A stretch of DNA of 64,000 nt. Origin: Arabidopsis thaliana (Eukaryota > Streptophyta > Magnoliopsida > Brassicales > Brassicaceae). A program made the translations under genes and the position numbers. Shown in pieces: positions 49,501-61,680 of this stretch (position 1 is the first letter of the stretch; every line of letters begins with the position of its first letter). A model generated the notes under the pieces. The model made no database searches. It saw nothing but the letters and a program-made list of their open reading frames with translations, and was not told the origin of the DNA. The stretch spans positions 248,001 to 312,000 of the forward strand of contig NC_003076.8 in NCBI RefSeq assembly GCF_000001735.4, in the 5' to 3' direction.

Positions 49501-52500
49501 GACTATTCAGAATATACAATCCAAGCATTAGTTTCAAGCTTTCTAAGCGGAAGAGATATTAGTTAAAAAGGTTATTAATTTTAGTTAATATAGACACTAG
49601 AGATCATATAATACGACTAAACATGTAGTTTATTTTTCCTTTGAACTTGATGACACATGATGCAAATAATGCTACAATTAAGCATGATGATCAAACGTCA
49701 ACATGTTTTGCATACCTACAGCAACCTCTGTTCGGACAAGCGGGCTCCCATCTGAAACTACATCTAAGAGACTTTTTATGATAATATCTTCAACTATATT
49801 TTCATCATCATCAAATTCTTCATCACAAACACCTTTACCAGAGTCAAACCCAACATCAAGTAAGGTACCCAAGGCAAAAACAGCAGCAGCCCTGACCTGC
49901 AAGAGATTGGTGTGGCCAGCAATTAGACTGCTATTTCAAAGCAAAAACAAATACTGAAATCTTATAAGTTAGCTAAGCTTCTGGCGAAGCACCACCTCTG
50001 GTTGGGCCTCGGAAAGCAGAGGTATCAACTTCTCAGAAGCATTTGCCTCCCTACCCATTATCTGGGCCTCCAAATAGTCCTCCCACAACTTTCCAAGACA
50101 AAGACAAAGCCATTGTAGAAACAATGGTTCTGGCGGTGGATCACATAGTTGGGTTGCTTCGAGGTGCCCCAGACAAACAGCAATTAAATTAGCTTCAAGA
50201 CATGATTCTTGGCCTCGTTTGTAGCCATCGACAATAACAGCCAAAATAAACGCAGCCATAGCACGTTGTTCTGGGAATGCATCAGAACTATCTAAAAATC
50301 GAATGAAATATATGTGGCCCCGGTCCTTCACAAGATCAACTTGACAGGACTATATAAAAAAAAAAAAAAAATCTCTCAAACGTTAGCAAAATTCAAAGAA
50401 TGAAAACGAGTAGCACAATAGAACAACGACAAAGATAAGGAACATGTCCCAATGTCCACAGATTAGGAGCAAGATGCCCATAGAAATGTTAGTCCCAATT
50501 TTTATGGCATTTAGAATTTATCTTAGGAATAATTATATGAACAACATTTATCTTGGTCTTTCTCATCATGAAGAAAACAGAGTCACGTTAATAATGCATC
50601 CCCAAAAGGAAGTAGCAGAGGTATAACAAGAAACGAACAAGCAGAGACATACGAAACTGCATGTACCTTATCAAGTGCTAGGATCTTTGTCCATATGAAA
50701 ACAAGAATCTGCCGTAGCTCAATAGTTGTTGTTTGCAGCAGCTTCACTACGCAAGGATATATTCCAACAGATAAGGCCTATAAAAATATTCACATCAAGT
50801 AAGGACATCACACAAGATAACATGGGAGAGGAAATGTCTAAGAACAAGGGAAAAACAGGACTTCAAGGCATTAGAGGTACCAAATCGACAGCCCAAGGAC
50901 CCATATCAAGAAATCTTCCAAGAAGCACCAGAGCACGATACCGATGGCACTGGCTAAGTAAGACCTGATACGAATCAGATTCCAAGTAAGCTAAGATGGT
51001 AGGATATATATAGATATTAGATGGAAGAGGAAGAATGAAGCCAGTGATTGCTCCCTAGATCATCAATAAGAAAGAAGCAGTGTCGATGAATGACAAATAG
51101 ATATGAATAGTTTCTCATGGACCATAAGATAGGGGCCTTCTTTTAAAACACAGGAGGGGTAAATTTAGGGTTCAGGTGGCACCTGAAGAACAATAGGTAA
51201 CTGCTCTGGTGGCTTCTTATGCTCAGATCCATGATCCAGCCAGACCTCAAAAGCTGTCAGTTGCTCAGTGAAAAATGAACTTGGCTAGATAAAGGAGAGT
51301 AACAAGCATTATCAACAAGACAGACATCATACCAAATCATACAATTACAAGGAAATATAATAATGGACAAAACAAACCTGAAACTCCGTATTTGGGTCCA
51401 GAAAAAATTGAGGAAGCTGAGAAAGGCAGATTTCAGCAGCCATGTCCCATGCATCCCTGGAAAACAGCTATTAGCGGAGGTAAAGAGCTCAGACACACAA
51501 TTCATCAAAATGCAAACTAGGGATAACGTCCAATACCACATATGATGCTGATGCGTAGGAGGTAGCATAGGATGTGATATTGGGGTACAATTTCCGGACC
51601 GCATTATCCTCTCAGCTAGTAAGAAATTTCGGAAAAGGCTAGCAACCAACAAGTCCTGTCTGAATAATCTCTGGAAAAGTTCTGTGGGGTAAAACTAACT
51701 TCATGAGGAATGGAGAAAACAAACAAGAAGTCAAACTTGAGAGTTTGGTCTTGATACTATTTTTTGTCAACAATTTTGCATTGATTCATTAGGGGGAAAG
51801 TTTGGGAAGTACCGCGTGGAAGCACATTCCAGGCAATGGTGTCTGTGACTGCAGTGAAGATCCAGTTCAACTCTCCTAACAATGTTTTACGGTCATTTTG
51901 GCGACCGGGAATTCTATCAATAAGTGATTCATCTATAAATTCTTTCAGAAGAGAACGTCTGCAGAACCTGCAAAGAAAAGCCTCTGTGAAAGCTGAAAGC
52001 TAAACAAAACTGCACAGATCCGGATGAACATAAATGAAAGGCAGATAACCTGAAGAATAGAAATGATAGGAAACATACAAAAGAACTGAAGGCGTGCATT
52101 TCAATAAGTAACATGGGAGGAGAAGGCTATCAATAGGATAATAAGATGACCCAATTAGTCTAAGTAGAACTAGTTCTCATTCTCAACCAGTCACATCCAA
52201 CGTTAAAATTCAAAATAATTACGACAAACCATATGTAATCCTAAGTGTCCTATGCAAACTAGTATGGCAGCTGACAATAACCATATATCCTAATTAAGTC
52301 AACTTTCTGGGAATTACTGCATCAATCAACCTTCAAAAAAAAAAACATATGCAGTAAAACTTGATCCAACTAAATTTTTTTGATGGAAAAAGACCATGTT
52401 TCAGACAGAAGAAGGGTGACACCAAGTACTTGAAACAAGACAGAGATTAGAAGAGAAATTTACCATTTCAATGCGATATTAATAGGTGTTGTGAGGCAAG

Positions 52501-53773
52501 AAGTAAAAACGTCAGCTGGAAATTCAACACTCTGAGGAAGTGTCTCATGTACATCACAAGCAGCCAGTAGAATACAGTCCTTCGGGGGTCCAGAAGATTC
52601 CCCCTCGTGAAGCTATAGTAAGGAGTGAAACAATTTGATCATCATACGAAACACCAATTGTAAAACTCAGCAGGTATCCACACAATAAGAGTAATTTGTT
52701 ACCTCGGCGAAGGCATTGAGGATCACCCTAGCAGCAGAGCAGTCAAAAACGTAAATGGTGGGTGTTTTCAACCAGGAATCAAGCTCGCTGACTGGCAAGG
52801 GAATGTACTGCGTAAAATTCTGCACACACAAGATGAATAGGTGGCTGATAACAGACTTCTAAGAACATGGACAATGTAGAGAGAAAGGAAAGAAAACTGA
52901 CCTTATTGTAAACCCAGATTTCACCATTAGGTGTAGGTTTAGGGACACCATGCCCGTTATAGTGAAACAAAACTCTCTCAGTCTTTGCATATTTCCGGCA
53001 AGACAAGCAGAGCTTCCTGACATCGTCCTTTGTAGGATCCAATTCGACTTTATATCGAGCCTGAAAATAAAACATAGAATACAAATGAAGAGGAAGCCAA
53101 ACATTCAACAAAGGAAGGAGCTGGAAATGAAGTAATCACCCGAGCCAGCCATCTCTCGTACTGAATGCTCAAGTTTTGGCCAATAGCCTCAAGAGCTCTT
53201 CTTGGGGGAAACATAGAAAAAGGATCTGCGAGATCAAAACAAAAGAAGGGAAAAATGATTGCGGGAAACATTGAAATAAAAAAAGAAGAAGATGAGAGTT
53301 AAGTGAAAGTTGGGACCTATCCAGCATTCGAGTCTTGCGCAGGGAGAAATCTTAATAACATCAGGGGGATCAACAGTAATGTGCAAACACATAACTAGAG
53401 CAACACATCCTGTTTTCATCTGCCATTGAAAAAGAGTGAGCAAGAAGAGTACACAATCTAGTGGCAACAAAATAGATTGGGAGGAGAAACTAACTCGCTC
53501 TTTAAGGCGCCATCTTGGGGGTTGGACGATGTCGGATGCGTCGTCGTGTCTAAGGTCACAGAGCACAAGAGTCTGAGGCAAGTATGCCATGCTTGTGGCG
53601 GCGGAGAGGTTCTCATAGCTGCTACTTGCGACTCTGGGAGAGGCGATGATGGACACACGGGAATCATCGTGAGCGGAGGAGGCGCAGTTGTCGTCGTCGT
53701 CGTAGAGGTGATTGGTGACAACAGTAACGGAAGATTGAGAGAGCCTGGAGACCATCAAGTCCCCTAATGCCAT
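46539..53773 (-). CDS. RAPTOR2: TOR complex 1 subunit RAPTOR2 (RAPTOR1A)
   Basis: Twenty-three exons read leftward, from 53773..53495 to 46880..46539, giving about 1332 residues. The exons between are 53419..53317, 53225..53140, 53060..52902, 52819..52703, 52612..52464, 51967..51813, 51681..51537, 51456..51378, 51284..51183, 50964..50881, 50777..50667, 50349..49996, 49896..49716, 49475..48909, 48802..48485, 48392..48266, 47952..47828, 47728..47583, 47487..47386, 47237..47152 and 47042..46961. The N-terminal conserved domain is caspase-like, with His193 ([18 protein letters not shown]) and Cys236 ([10 protein letters not shown]). HEAT-type repeats follow, then a Ser-rich linker and seven C-terminal WD40 repeats. 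RAPTOR presents substrates such as S6K to TOR kinase. Two paralogues exist; RAPTOR1B is the main one. From memory AT5G01770, about 1336 residues, so one small boundary may differ from mine. Confidence 0.92.
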
Positions 53774-54364
53774 CCAAATTGAACAATGAGAAAGCGAATT
53801 CAATCAGCAAAGCCACTGTTGTGCACTGCAGGGAGAATGAGCGGATGACGAAGAGATAATCCGGTAAGGACGGAGAAGAGCGAAGCGGAAGCCCTAGGAA
53901 CACCGGAGGAGATGAAGAGTTAGATGGTGGTGCACAAAGAGAGAAATGTGGAGAAATGCCAAATTTTGGGATTTTGTCGTCAGCAGCAAAAAAAAAAAAA
54001 AAAGAAGAAGAAGAAGAAGATGAAGAAACGGAAAGTCGTCAATGTGTGTTGCGTTTTGTCTCCTCTTCTCTCTTTTCTCTTTTTTTTTTTTTTTTTTAAT
54101 TAATGATAGTAATATATACCACCTGGGAAATCAACAAAATTTGTTTCTTTTTCAATATACATAAATTTAAGGAAAATAATGTTGCACATCTATATTTTTA
54201 TTTCACCTAAATTACAGCAAAATTATTCAACGATTTCTTTTCATTTTATTTTGAGATTTTGGATTTTTATGTATTTTTAAAATTAATAAAGAGAAATTCT
54301 TCAAATTTAGGGTTTACTTATTTTTTCAATAATTCTTTATATATTTGATAAAATTGAAAGATGA
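53774..54364. other. RAPTOR2 leader/promoter and 3' side of the AlkB-like gene
   Basis: Contains a poly-A run (53988-54003) followed by GAA repeats to about 54020, and a poly-T run (54080-54097). On the minus strand these are a TTC-rich leader region for RAPTOR2. No gene seen. Confidence 0.5.
53988..54020. repeat. Poly-A plus GAA microsatellite
   Basis: Sixteen A residues followed by a (GAA)n run; TTC-rich on the RAPTOR2 strand. Confidence 0.8.
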
Positions 54365-56039
54365 TTAGAAATGCCTAAAAGTAAGATTGAGACGTCCTGT
54401 TCGGAGCTTGGACTCGTTGAGTAGAGACATGGGAGCTGAGTTTGGTATGATTGACTTGACGCCATGGAAGATCATTCGCGATTCTCCCCCGAATATTAAC
54501 ACATCTCCTGATTCTAATATCACTCCTTGAGCTTCTTCTACGTCTCTCTTCTCTCCGTACAAGAACTCTGCAGAATCACCTATGGAGAAGGACACTATCG
54601 GCAACCCTCTTGCTATACTCTCTTCGCTTTCGTCACGGTCCTGCCATAGTTATACGCCAATACAAAACAACGCATTATTAGTGTCAAGAGAACCCTTCAA
54701 AGAGGTTTAAAGTCAAACTGCACAACACCTGATGGAGACCAAGTCTTCCAGTTTCTGAGTAGAAATTGACTATGCAAATGTCTGGTGACATCACTGGAAG
54801 TATCCTCTCCGCATCTTCTGTTCCTGATTCTCTATCTATGAGAGCATGTGCCTCTCGGATCGCCTTTTCTACCAAGACATTAAATGTGACAGGGATCTCT
54901 GGTGCTTTACTATCAATGTCAGTGTTTTTCCTGTATTTAGTCTGAGGATCCCAGTTTCGCCCAAGGCACATCATTTGCAGATGAAGCTTTGAACCAACAC
55001 TATACCCCGGTTGGTAAAATCCTGTGGGCTTAACACCAAGTTCTCGGCATGTTTTCACAATGTCAACCTATAAGCATGTACAACTCTTTACTTTACTAGA
55101 GAAATATGTGGATTATGTGATCATTTTCACAGTTTTTTACCTGTATATCAGGCGTAAGGAAGTCTTTAAGAAGCACCATTCCAGGCCTTATAACTTTGTG
55201 TTTATTACTAACTTCAACAGTTTCTCTGTTTGTTTCATCCGCCAAAATCCAATCTTTTATACTTGTATCATTTCTTTCGAGGACTGAAGAACATATGTCG
55301 AAAGGCGGAGGATCCTTTATCCTCTGAGGACTTTGATCCCTACTCTTGAATCCAGAATTCCTGTGATTCCTAACCTTGCGGATTTTCAAATTTTGAGATT
55401 GTGAACTTTTACTAGAAGAAGAAGGGTTGGTAGAATCAAAATGAACCATACTTGTTGGAGAGCCAATACCAGCGCCAACCTCAAAAGTTGTCCCATTGGA
55501 TTCTTCATGTAAAAACCGTGAAGCCCGTCTCCTCCTCCTATTCTTACATCCCAAATTCCTCTGCAAAGACAAAGCATCCTTACCGCTTGTCCAGTTTTGA
55601 AGCTGTGAACTTTGACATGGAGTAGAAGGATTGGTAGAACCAAGATAAAACTTCTTCGTCTTAGAGCCACCAGTAAGTGGTGGAAATTGCTCTTCATAAT
55701 CATTAAGTGAGTCAAGCGATGCAGTCTGCTTAACAGAATTAACATAACGTGTCCTTTAGATACCGCCACGATTATGCTTTGATCATAGGAAAATCACTGG
55801 GAGCCAATGGAGAGTTCATAATCTCTAAACAACAGTACTTGATATGGTATGCCACTGGAAATTGAATATAAACTATGAAAGCATGAGAGCATTTTTTTCC
55901 AATCAAATTCATGCGATCAGCGGCATAGTAAAAATGGTTCAAAATCAGCGAAACTAGGTTGAAAGATAATAGTCTAGAGAATGCGAAAACGATCACTCAC
56001 ATGCGTCTTTGGGATCGGAGAGTGAGGAGAAGAACTCAT
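54365..56039 (-). CDS. AlkB-type 2-oxoglutarate/Fe(II)-dependent dioxygenase
   Basis: Four exons read leftward: 56039..56001, 55725..55141, 55067..54729 and 54640..54365, giving 412 residues. The first ~130 residues are basic, Ser-rich and low-complexity, with an internal duplication. The AlkB core follows: GMVLLKDFLTPDIQ, VNFYSETGRLGLHQD, PIVSFSIGDSAEFLYG, ESGDVLIFGGESRMIFHGV and RTGRLNLTFRHF. The iron ligands should be His320, Asp322 and His380, and Arg404 and Arg410 should bind 2-oxoglutarate. The family removes methyl groups from DNA or RNA bases; substrate and compartment are unknown, though a basic N-terminus would suit nucleus or organelle. The first exon (13 codons) joins exon 2 in frame at the cag at 55728..55726. 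This acceptor choice is the least certain one. From memory AT5G01780. Confidence 0.88.
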
Positions 56040-57056
56040 TATCGTCCTACTCGCCGACGGAGAGCACAGCCGAAGGACGATCTGGTGGCGGGAAGTAAGA
56101 TGAAACGAGCGATGGATAGAGTTCAACATAGTCGAAGAAGCCTCGATTTATCGGCGACGACAAGAGACGCATCGTCTTCTACGCCGTCGGCGCAGAGCCT
56201 TCTTTCTAATTATATATTGATCTTCCCGAGAACACATCAGTAATTTCAAATTACACTATTTTAATTACATGGGCCCATGGGCCTCGTAACATAGATAGCA
56301 AGGGTCTTCCACATTAATTTGTGGGAGCGAAATGAGTTTTCTACGCGCACGACAGGCGGGTGATGAACACGCTCGAATGGTAGCCGCCGACACCTTCCTT
56401 AACTTATTAACTCAACATACTTTAGTGTCAAATCTTAGTTTATGTCAGTATTCAAACGTATTGTTACATCTAACAGGAAAAAGGTAAATTAAAATCTTGA
56501 CTCTAAAACCTACCAGGTAATATAGAAGAAAGAAAGATGTGTAGATTTTATCTTTTAAAAATGGACCAAATGATTCTGCTATTTCGAGTGTGAGGAGGTT
56601 GTAGAAAACCAATCATATTCGACAAAAAATCAATTAAGAAGAAACCAACCACCAAACCCCATTCATTAATTTCCTTTGCTTGGAAGACAGCTAAATTAAC
56701 ACCAAAGAAGGCTTGTTCAAACTCACAGTTACATTTTTACACGGAACCATCCATATACAAAAAGACACACTTGCCAAAAGCTATACTTAAATTATCAAAG
56801 TTTTAGTCATGCACTTTAAACCAAAGTGAATGCGACAGTTACTATAATAATCTTCTGATCAATTTACGTAACTCTTGTAACTGTTCATTGCTCTTATTTA
56901 ACAAAAAGGTAAACGTATTATATGATTCGGAGTTGCATTACCGACACAAACTGATTAAATATTATAATAATAAGACGATGGAACACAAAATAAACTAATA
57001 TATGAAAAACATTTTATAAAATTTCAACGTTTTATTTTCCAAATTTTGCAGCGGAA
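56040..57056. other. Promoter of the AlkB-like gene and 3' side of the DUF688-like gene
   Basis: Near 56272-56286 the overlapping motifs TGGGCCCATGGGCC give Site II elements, about 230 bases upstream of the AlkB-like ATG, fitting a housekeeping promoter. The rest is AT-rich with no supported gene. A plus-strand frame over the AlkB-like first exon is a shadow. Confidence 0.5.
56271..56286. promoter_or_regulatory. Paired Site II (TGGGCC) motifs upstream of the AlkB-like gene
   Basis: Two TGGGCC/GGCCCA motifs overlap in an ATGGGCCCATGGGCC block. Site II elements bind TCP factors and are common in promoters of plant growth and housekeeping genes. Confidence 0.5.
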
Positions 57057-57623
57057 TTAGCAGAGGAAACATCTGCGGATTCCGAAGCAGGAAGTGGATT
57101 GTGATCTCTGAATTGGGTAGTCAGCAGAAGAGTCGAAGGATGAAAATCTTCGCATGACATTCCTTTCTGTTTGAAACTTGAACAGATCGTACTCATTTTC
57201 GTCGATCAACACTCTCTCCGACAGAGATGGTGGTGATGAAGCCGACAGTTTCTTAGCCTTACCATTGTGATCGCCCGATAGCCAGAAGAGCCTTGTCGGG
57301 ATTAGTGCGAGGATTTTCTTGGTGGACTTTTTGGAACGGCGGCGGATTTGGTCGCCGGAGAAAGAGAAATGAGACGGCGGAGGAGTGAGAGGTGGCAGAG
57401 TAGGTAGCTCAGAGGAGGGGTGTTTGGGTGTGCCTGGATGAGATTCCCATTCGAAAGGGACGGCACCGGCGGCTCCGTCGTAGTAGTAGATTCTAAAGGA
57501 AGGACAAGCAGCTGATACCGACGAAAAACGTTGTTTGGTCGACGGTAGCTTACCGGAGAAGGTGGCGGTGTCTTGCTTTTTCAGTGAGAGTGAAGCTGCC
57601 CGCTCAGATCCCGCGTTTGGCAT
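57057..57623 (-). CDS. Small basic DUF688-like protein of unknown function
   Basis: Single exon of 188 residues from the ATG at 57623. An in-frame ATG at 57683 would add 20 residues, but a TATA-like element at 57716-57710 puts the transcript start near it, so the inner ATG is preferred. The recognisable block is GAVPFEWESHPGTPKHPS followed by a Pro-rich run (LPPLTPPPS). This matches the V-P-F-x-W-E-x-x-P-G-x-P-K signature of plant DUF688-type proteins. The rest is Ser/Lys/Arg-rich, with a C-terminus rich in Cys and Arg. No membrane span or signal peptide is evident. Function unknown. From memory AT5G01790. Confidence 0.8.
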   Translation of the reverse strand: MPNAGSERAASLSLKKQDTATFSGKLPSTKQRFSSVSAACPSFRIYYYDGAAGAVPFEWESHPGTPKHPSSELPTLPPLTPPPSHFSFSGDQIRRRSKKSTKKILALIPTRLFWLSGDHNGKAKKLSASSPPSLSERVLIDENEYDLFKFQTERNVMRRFSSFDSSADYPIQRSQSTSCFGIRRCFLC

Positions 57624-57709
57624 TATTGTCTTGGGAGAGTGAGAGAGAGAGAGGGAAGGAAAGAGAGGGAGAGATGTGTGCATGAGACATATGGAGTCAA
57701 TCTATCATG

Positions 57710-57716
57710 TATATAT
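57710..57716 (-). promoter_or_regulatory. TATA-like element of the DUF688-like gene
   Basis: ATATATA on the minus strand about 90 bases upstream of the preferred ATG at 57623 and only about 30 upstream of the alternative ATG at 57683. It favours the inner start. Confidence 0.5.
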
Positions 57717-58980
57717 GGGTGCCTGGTGTCTTTGGTACGGTTTTTACTTTTGGGCTTATTTGTTTGGCTTTGGTGTCTATAGAAACTATATATTAAAAGC
57801 AAAATGTAATAATTAATGATAGTGAAATAATAGTTTCAATAGTGCGGTTAATTAGCTCTCATAGTTAGAACTTATAAAGATACATCTCGAAGTGTGTTGG
57901 TCCAATCCTACAAAGGCAATAACCACTCGATGGATATATAAAGTCATCACAACTTATTAGACCCTTGAACACTAAGTAATGCTACCGGGTACAAAAGAAA
58001 ACACTCACATATGAATAATGAGGAGATCTAAATACGTCATACTCAAGGCAAGATATTTGTATCACATGTATATAGCAATTAACGATTCATCCATGAGAAT
58101 ATTTACATTACAAGCCAACATATACATAACTTCAACACAAACATGTCATTGATGAGTAGATTTTATTAAGAAAGGTGTGGTTATTGTAGAAGCATTTATT
58201 TGGAGAGTAGATAGGACCATTGATGAAAACAATATGAATTGAATAATTGGTTTTTATCTGATTAAATTGGAAAACAGTGTATGACTAAACGAGCCACGAC
58301 CCATGCATTCCTACATGTGCTCCACATACCTCCGAGCATTGCTTTCCTTAGTATATACACACTGATAGACCCCATGGTCGGTCCATTCTTTTGCATTAAT
58401 ATCTTTCATGTGATATTCATATACTCGCTCCCCTCATCAGAATTTACATCTCTTCGTTAAAGGTTAAACAAGAAGACATAATTACATTTTCTTCCGTCCA
58501 TTAAAGAAAAATGAGAGATTTTTTTTTTAAAAAATTGAAGGTCTTTAAAGTATTGAGAACCGTGACCTATTTATAAGGTTTAAAACCAACAACCAAATTT
58601 CTCATTTGTTGGGTTGTGAAAGATAATTTGGCGAATATCATACAAATGCGATTAATTACGGTTTAAACATCTCCATTAAGGTATTGACAGTATCAAAATA
58701 AGGAGAAGAAAATGGAACAAACAATTTTGTCCAGAGGTGTATAAACTTGGAGTATCATATTCTTATAGCAGATGAAATAAAATACTAGTTAGTTTATTTG
58801 TTTGGAAAACAAAATAGGTAATGTGAATATAGATTTTAAAAGTAATTTTGATACTACAGCCCTTTAATTAGATTGAAAATAATAATAATAATAAAGAAAG
58901 GACCAATCATATGTTTGACAAAAAAAAGGGCCAATCATATAATTCTGTTACCATGGATCTAAATGAGAGGAGACTCTTGC
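57717..58980. other. Intergenic region between divergent DUF688-like and saposin genes
   Basis: About 1.26 kb, AT-rich, with no supported gene, RNA or repeat beyond short A/T runs. Confidence 0.5.
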
Positions 58981-59421
58981 TTTTTCACAAAAAAAAAGAA
59001 AAAGAGAGAGAGAGCAGCAACCCCAGCAGCATCGAAGATCGTCGATCGTCGATCGGTTGCTCTCTTTCATTAATCAGATCTAATTGATACCCAAGCTTCT
59101 TCATCGGAGGCCGTGTAAGCTAGCTTCTTCTTCTTCATCTTTTCGTACACTTATTTGATTGTTGTTTATGTATCGATTCTATGGAATAAGAGCTTTTAGC
59201 ACATATTAATTTGTCCCCAGTCTCGTCGTATATGCAGACCTATTTAGCGCTTATGGTTTGATTTAGATCTGTTTAATTTAGCGTTTCAACCTAAAATTGT
59301 TGACAACTCAAAATCGGAATCCCCCAAAAAGTGTCTGTTGACTTATGAATATGGCCATCTCCAAATCGGTTTTTGATCCATCATCATTAAATTTGGTAAT
59401 ATATAGATCTCACGAGGAAAC
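58981..59421 (+). other. 5' leader of the saposin gene with a likely 5' UTR intron
   Basis: A GA-rich, then CT-rich leader (about 59000-59114) is followed by a GTAAGC donor at 59115 and a possible acceptor (ATAG) at 59403-59406, just before the ATG at 59422. This is typical of plant 5' UTR introns. Ends are inferred. Confidence 0.5.
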
Positions 59422-60646
59422 ATGGGCGGTAGATTTGGAGTCCTCCTAGTCCTCTTCCTCTTGAGCTGGTCTTGTCATGCTACAAACCCGATTCTTCTCG
59501 AACCATTCGGTAAGAACATTTTTGAAGGCATCTAGAGTCTCTCTTGCACCTGTTTCTAATTCAAATTTGTTAAAATCTGTTCACTGGATTATTTGAATAC
59601 GTTACGTTTTCAGAAAGCATTCAATCTGATATAGACATCCTGATGTATGTTTTTTTTTTTAATTGGGTTTAAGAAGTTTGCTCCATATAATATTTGTGTT
59701 GATCTCCTATGTATGATTGTTTCGTTTGCAGAATCAGCTCATGATGACAACCAAGTCTGTGAACTATGTGACAAGTATGTCACGCTAGTCATTGATTACC
59801 TTCAAGACTACGACAACCAGAATGAACTCGTTGAGGCCCTTCATATCAGCTGCTCTCAGATTCCTCCTCTCAAAAAACAGGTCTTCATTGAGTCCTTGGT
59901 TGTTTTTGCTTTCTCTATTCCTTTTCTCAGACGTGGTTATATGTTAACTATGCCCAACTCATGTGTTTGTTGCAGTGTCTTTCAATGGTAGATCATTACA
60001 CCCAACTTTTCTTCACACAAGTCTCTACTATCAAATCAGACCAAATCTGCAAACGGCTTAACCTCTGTCAAGCTGTGACACCGGCCTTTGCCTCTCAAGT
60101 CCATCAAGGAAACTGCGAGGCTTGCCGCGAGACTGTCTCTGAGGTTGTCACCAAACTCAAGGATCCTGAGACTAAGGTTTGCTCAACCTTCATTCCTTCT
60201 ATTATCACATACCTATTCTGTGTCGCAAACCTTAGGCTTAGCACTAAGAATTATATCAGTTAGAGATATTTATTATTGCTGCTGAAGATTGACTTTTGCC
60301 TTGTGAATGTTGCAGCTGAAGATAATTCGGTTACTTCTCAAGGAATGCAAGTCGCTTAACAATTACCAGGACAAGGTAGCTAACTAATAAAGAATGCCCG
60401 CAAAGCTCTCTCTATTTAAGCTGAGTTTTGTGATACTTTTATGGATCATCATCAGATAATAACAATGTGTTTGTTTATGATGGTGAATAGTGCAAGAAGA
60501 TGGTATTCGAGTACGGGCCTCTGATGCTTACGGATTTGCAGAAGTTTCTGGAGAAGAAAGACGTGTGCACTATCCTCCACGTCTGTCCAGGTCCAGCCAC
60601 CCACCGTGACTACGTTCCTGCGGTGGAGTCATTGGCAGATTCGTAA
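59422..60646 (+). CDS. Secreted saposin B-type domain protein
   Basis: Five exons: 59422..59509, 59732..59880, 59976..60176, 60316..60375 and 60491..60646, giving 217 residues. An N-terminal signal peptide is clear (GVLLVLFLLSWSCHA, cut near residue 20). Two saposin B-type units follow, with the spaced cysteines of the fold: first VCELCDKYVTLVIDYL, ISCSQIP, KQCLSMVDHYT and ICKRLNLC; second NCEACRETVSEVVTKL, LLLKECKSL, KCKKMVFEYG and VCTILHVC. Saposins bind and lift membrane lipids and activate sphingolipid hydrolases in lysosomes; plant relatives go to vacuole or apoplast. Target lipid unknown. It is divergent from the DUF688-like gene. From memory AT5G01800. Confidence 0.92.
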
Positions 60647-61680
60647 ATTCGGCCACCTTGGTTTTGTCGTCATTCACACTAATACCATGCCATGATCGTG
60701 ATGCTAATTTAATTTGGTAACCCGGTGGTCATGTAAATACTGATTGATATATTAAAAACATAACTACACGATTGATGATTCTTGTGTGATTTGAAAAGAA
60801 CGCTGTCTAAAGGCCCATTGTCCATCGATGGGCCTTTTTGCTAATTTCTACATTGCCCATGTTGTGTAGTCTGATTTTCGCTAAAACGTTACGTTGATGC
60901 GTGTACTCAATCACTCGCCCACCATTTTCTTCTGTGAAACAGTTGGCAAAAGTTAGGGGCCGCCAAGCTGGTTTAAACTGACCCACAAGCGAATAAATGT
61001 CAGACACGTGTAAAGGACAAAGAGAGCAAGTGTCACCGTATCTATAAAAGCTAACATTAGAGGATATTCTTGCTTACGTGTGACATCGTCACTGGTACAT
61101 ATCATCTAAAGGAATCTTTGATCAACACTACTCTGGAAAACAAATTGTATACTATTTATAAATCTGTTGACTGTATGTATATTCAGAATTATGTGATTGA
61201 TTGACTAAAAGCGACTGATTTTTAACCTTTTATAATACAAACAGAACAGTGTACATATCCAATGTAGTGAAACAAATCCTTTTATTGGGAAATAAAATTA
61301 ATTTTGTAAATGAAAATTTCGTTAAAACAAACCTTAATGCTTATCGTATATTTATTTAGCTTGAAAACTAAAGAAAAGATGTAAAAAAAAAAGAACTAAG
61401 TTTGGTTAGTGTGTGTAATGACGATGAAAGATGATGAGAAGTGATAACTTATTTTAAGGGCTAAGAACAACAACAAAGTTGATTATTAGAAGAAAGAAAT
61501 AATTAAAAAGCAAATTGCAAACAGCGAAAAGAGAGATGATGACAAAAAATGGTTAGTAACGGCCAAAAGGTAAACAGGTTGGCTGCTCTTTGTTTCCATT
61601 AAAATTAGTAAAAATTCCGAGAATGGCATTTTCGCAATTCATAGATATCATCAACTTGTGTGTTTGTTGGCCGATTATAA
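60647..61680. other. Intergenic region: saposin 3' side and CIPK15 upstream DNA
   Basis: Contains a perfect 10-base inverted repeat built on GGCCCA/TGGGCC at 60809-60837 and a G-box CACGTG at 61005-61010. A 66-codon minus-strand frame at 60807-61007 lacks an ATG and is not called. No gene seen. Confidence 0.5.
60809..60837. repeat. Perfect inverted repeat of Site II motifs
   Basis: Arms AAAGGCCCAT and ATGGGCCTTT, ten bases each, around a nine-base spacer. It could be a paired TCP-binding site or a small hairpin at the end of the saposin transcript. Confidence 0.7.

Noticed and set aside
55959..56243. 94-codon plus-strand frame opposite the AlkB-like first exon
   Set aside because: Arg-rich with no domain; the minus-strand gene with four in-frame exons explains the locus better.
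60807..61007. 66-codon minus-strand frame between saposin and CIPK15
   Set aside because: Starts with GTG rather than ATG, ends within the inverted repeat, and has no family resemblance.
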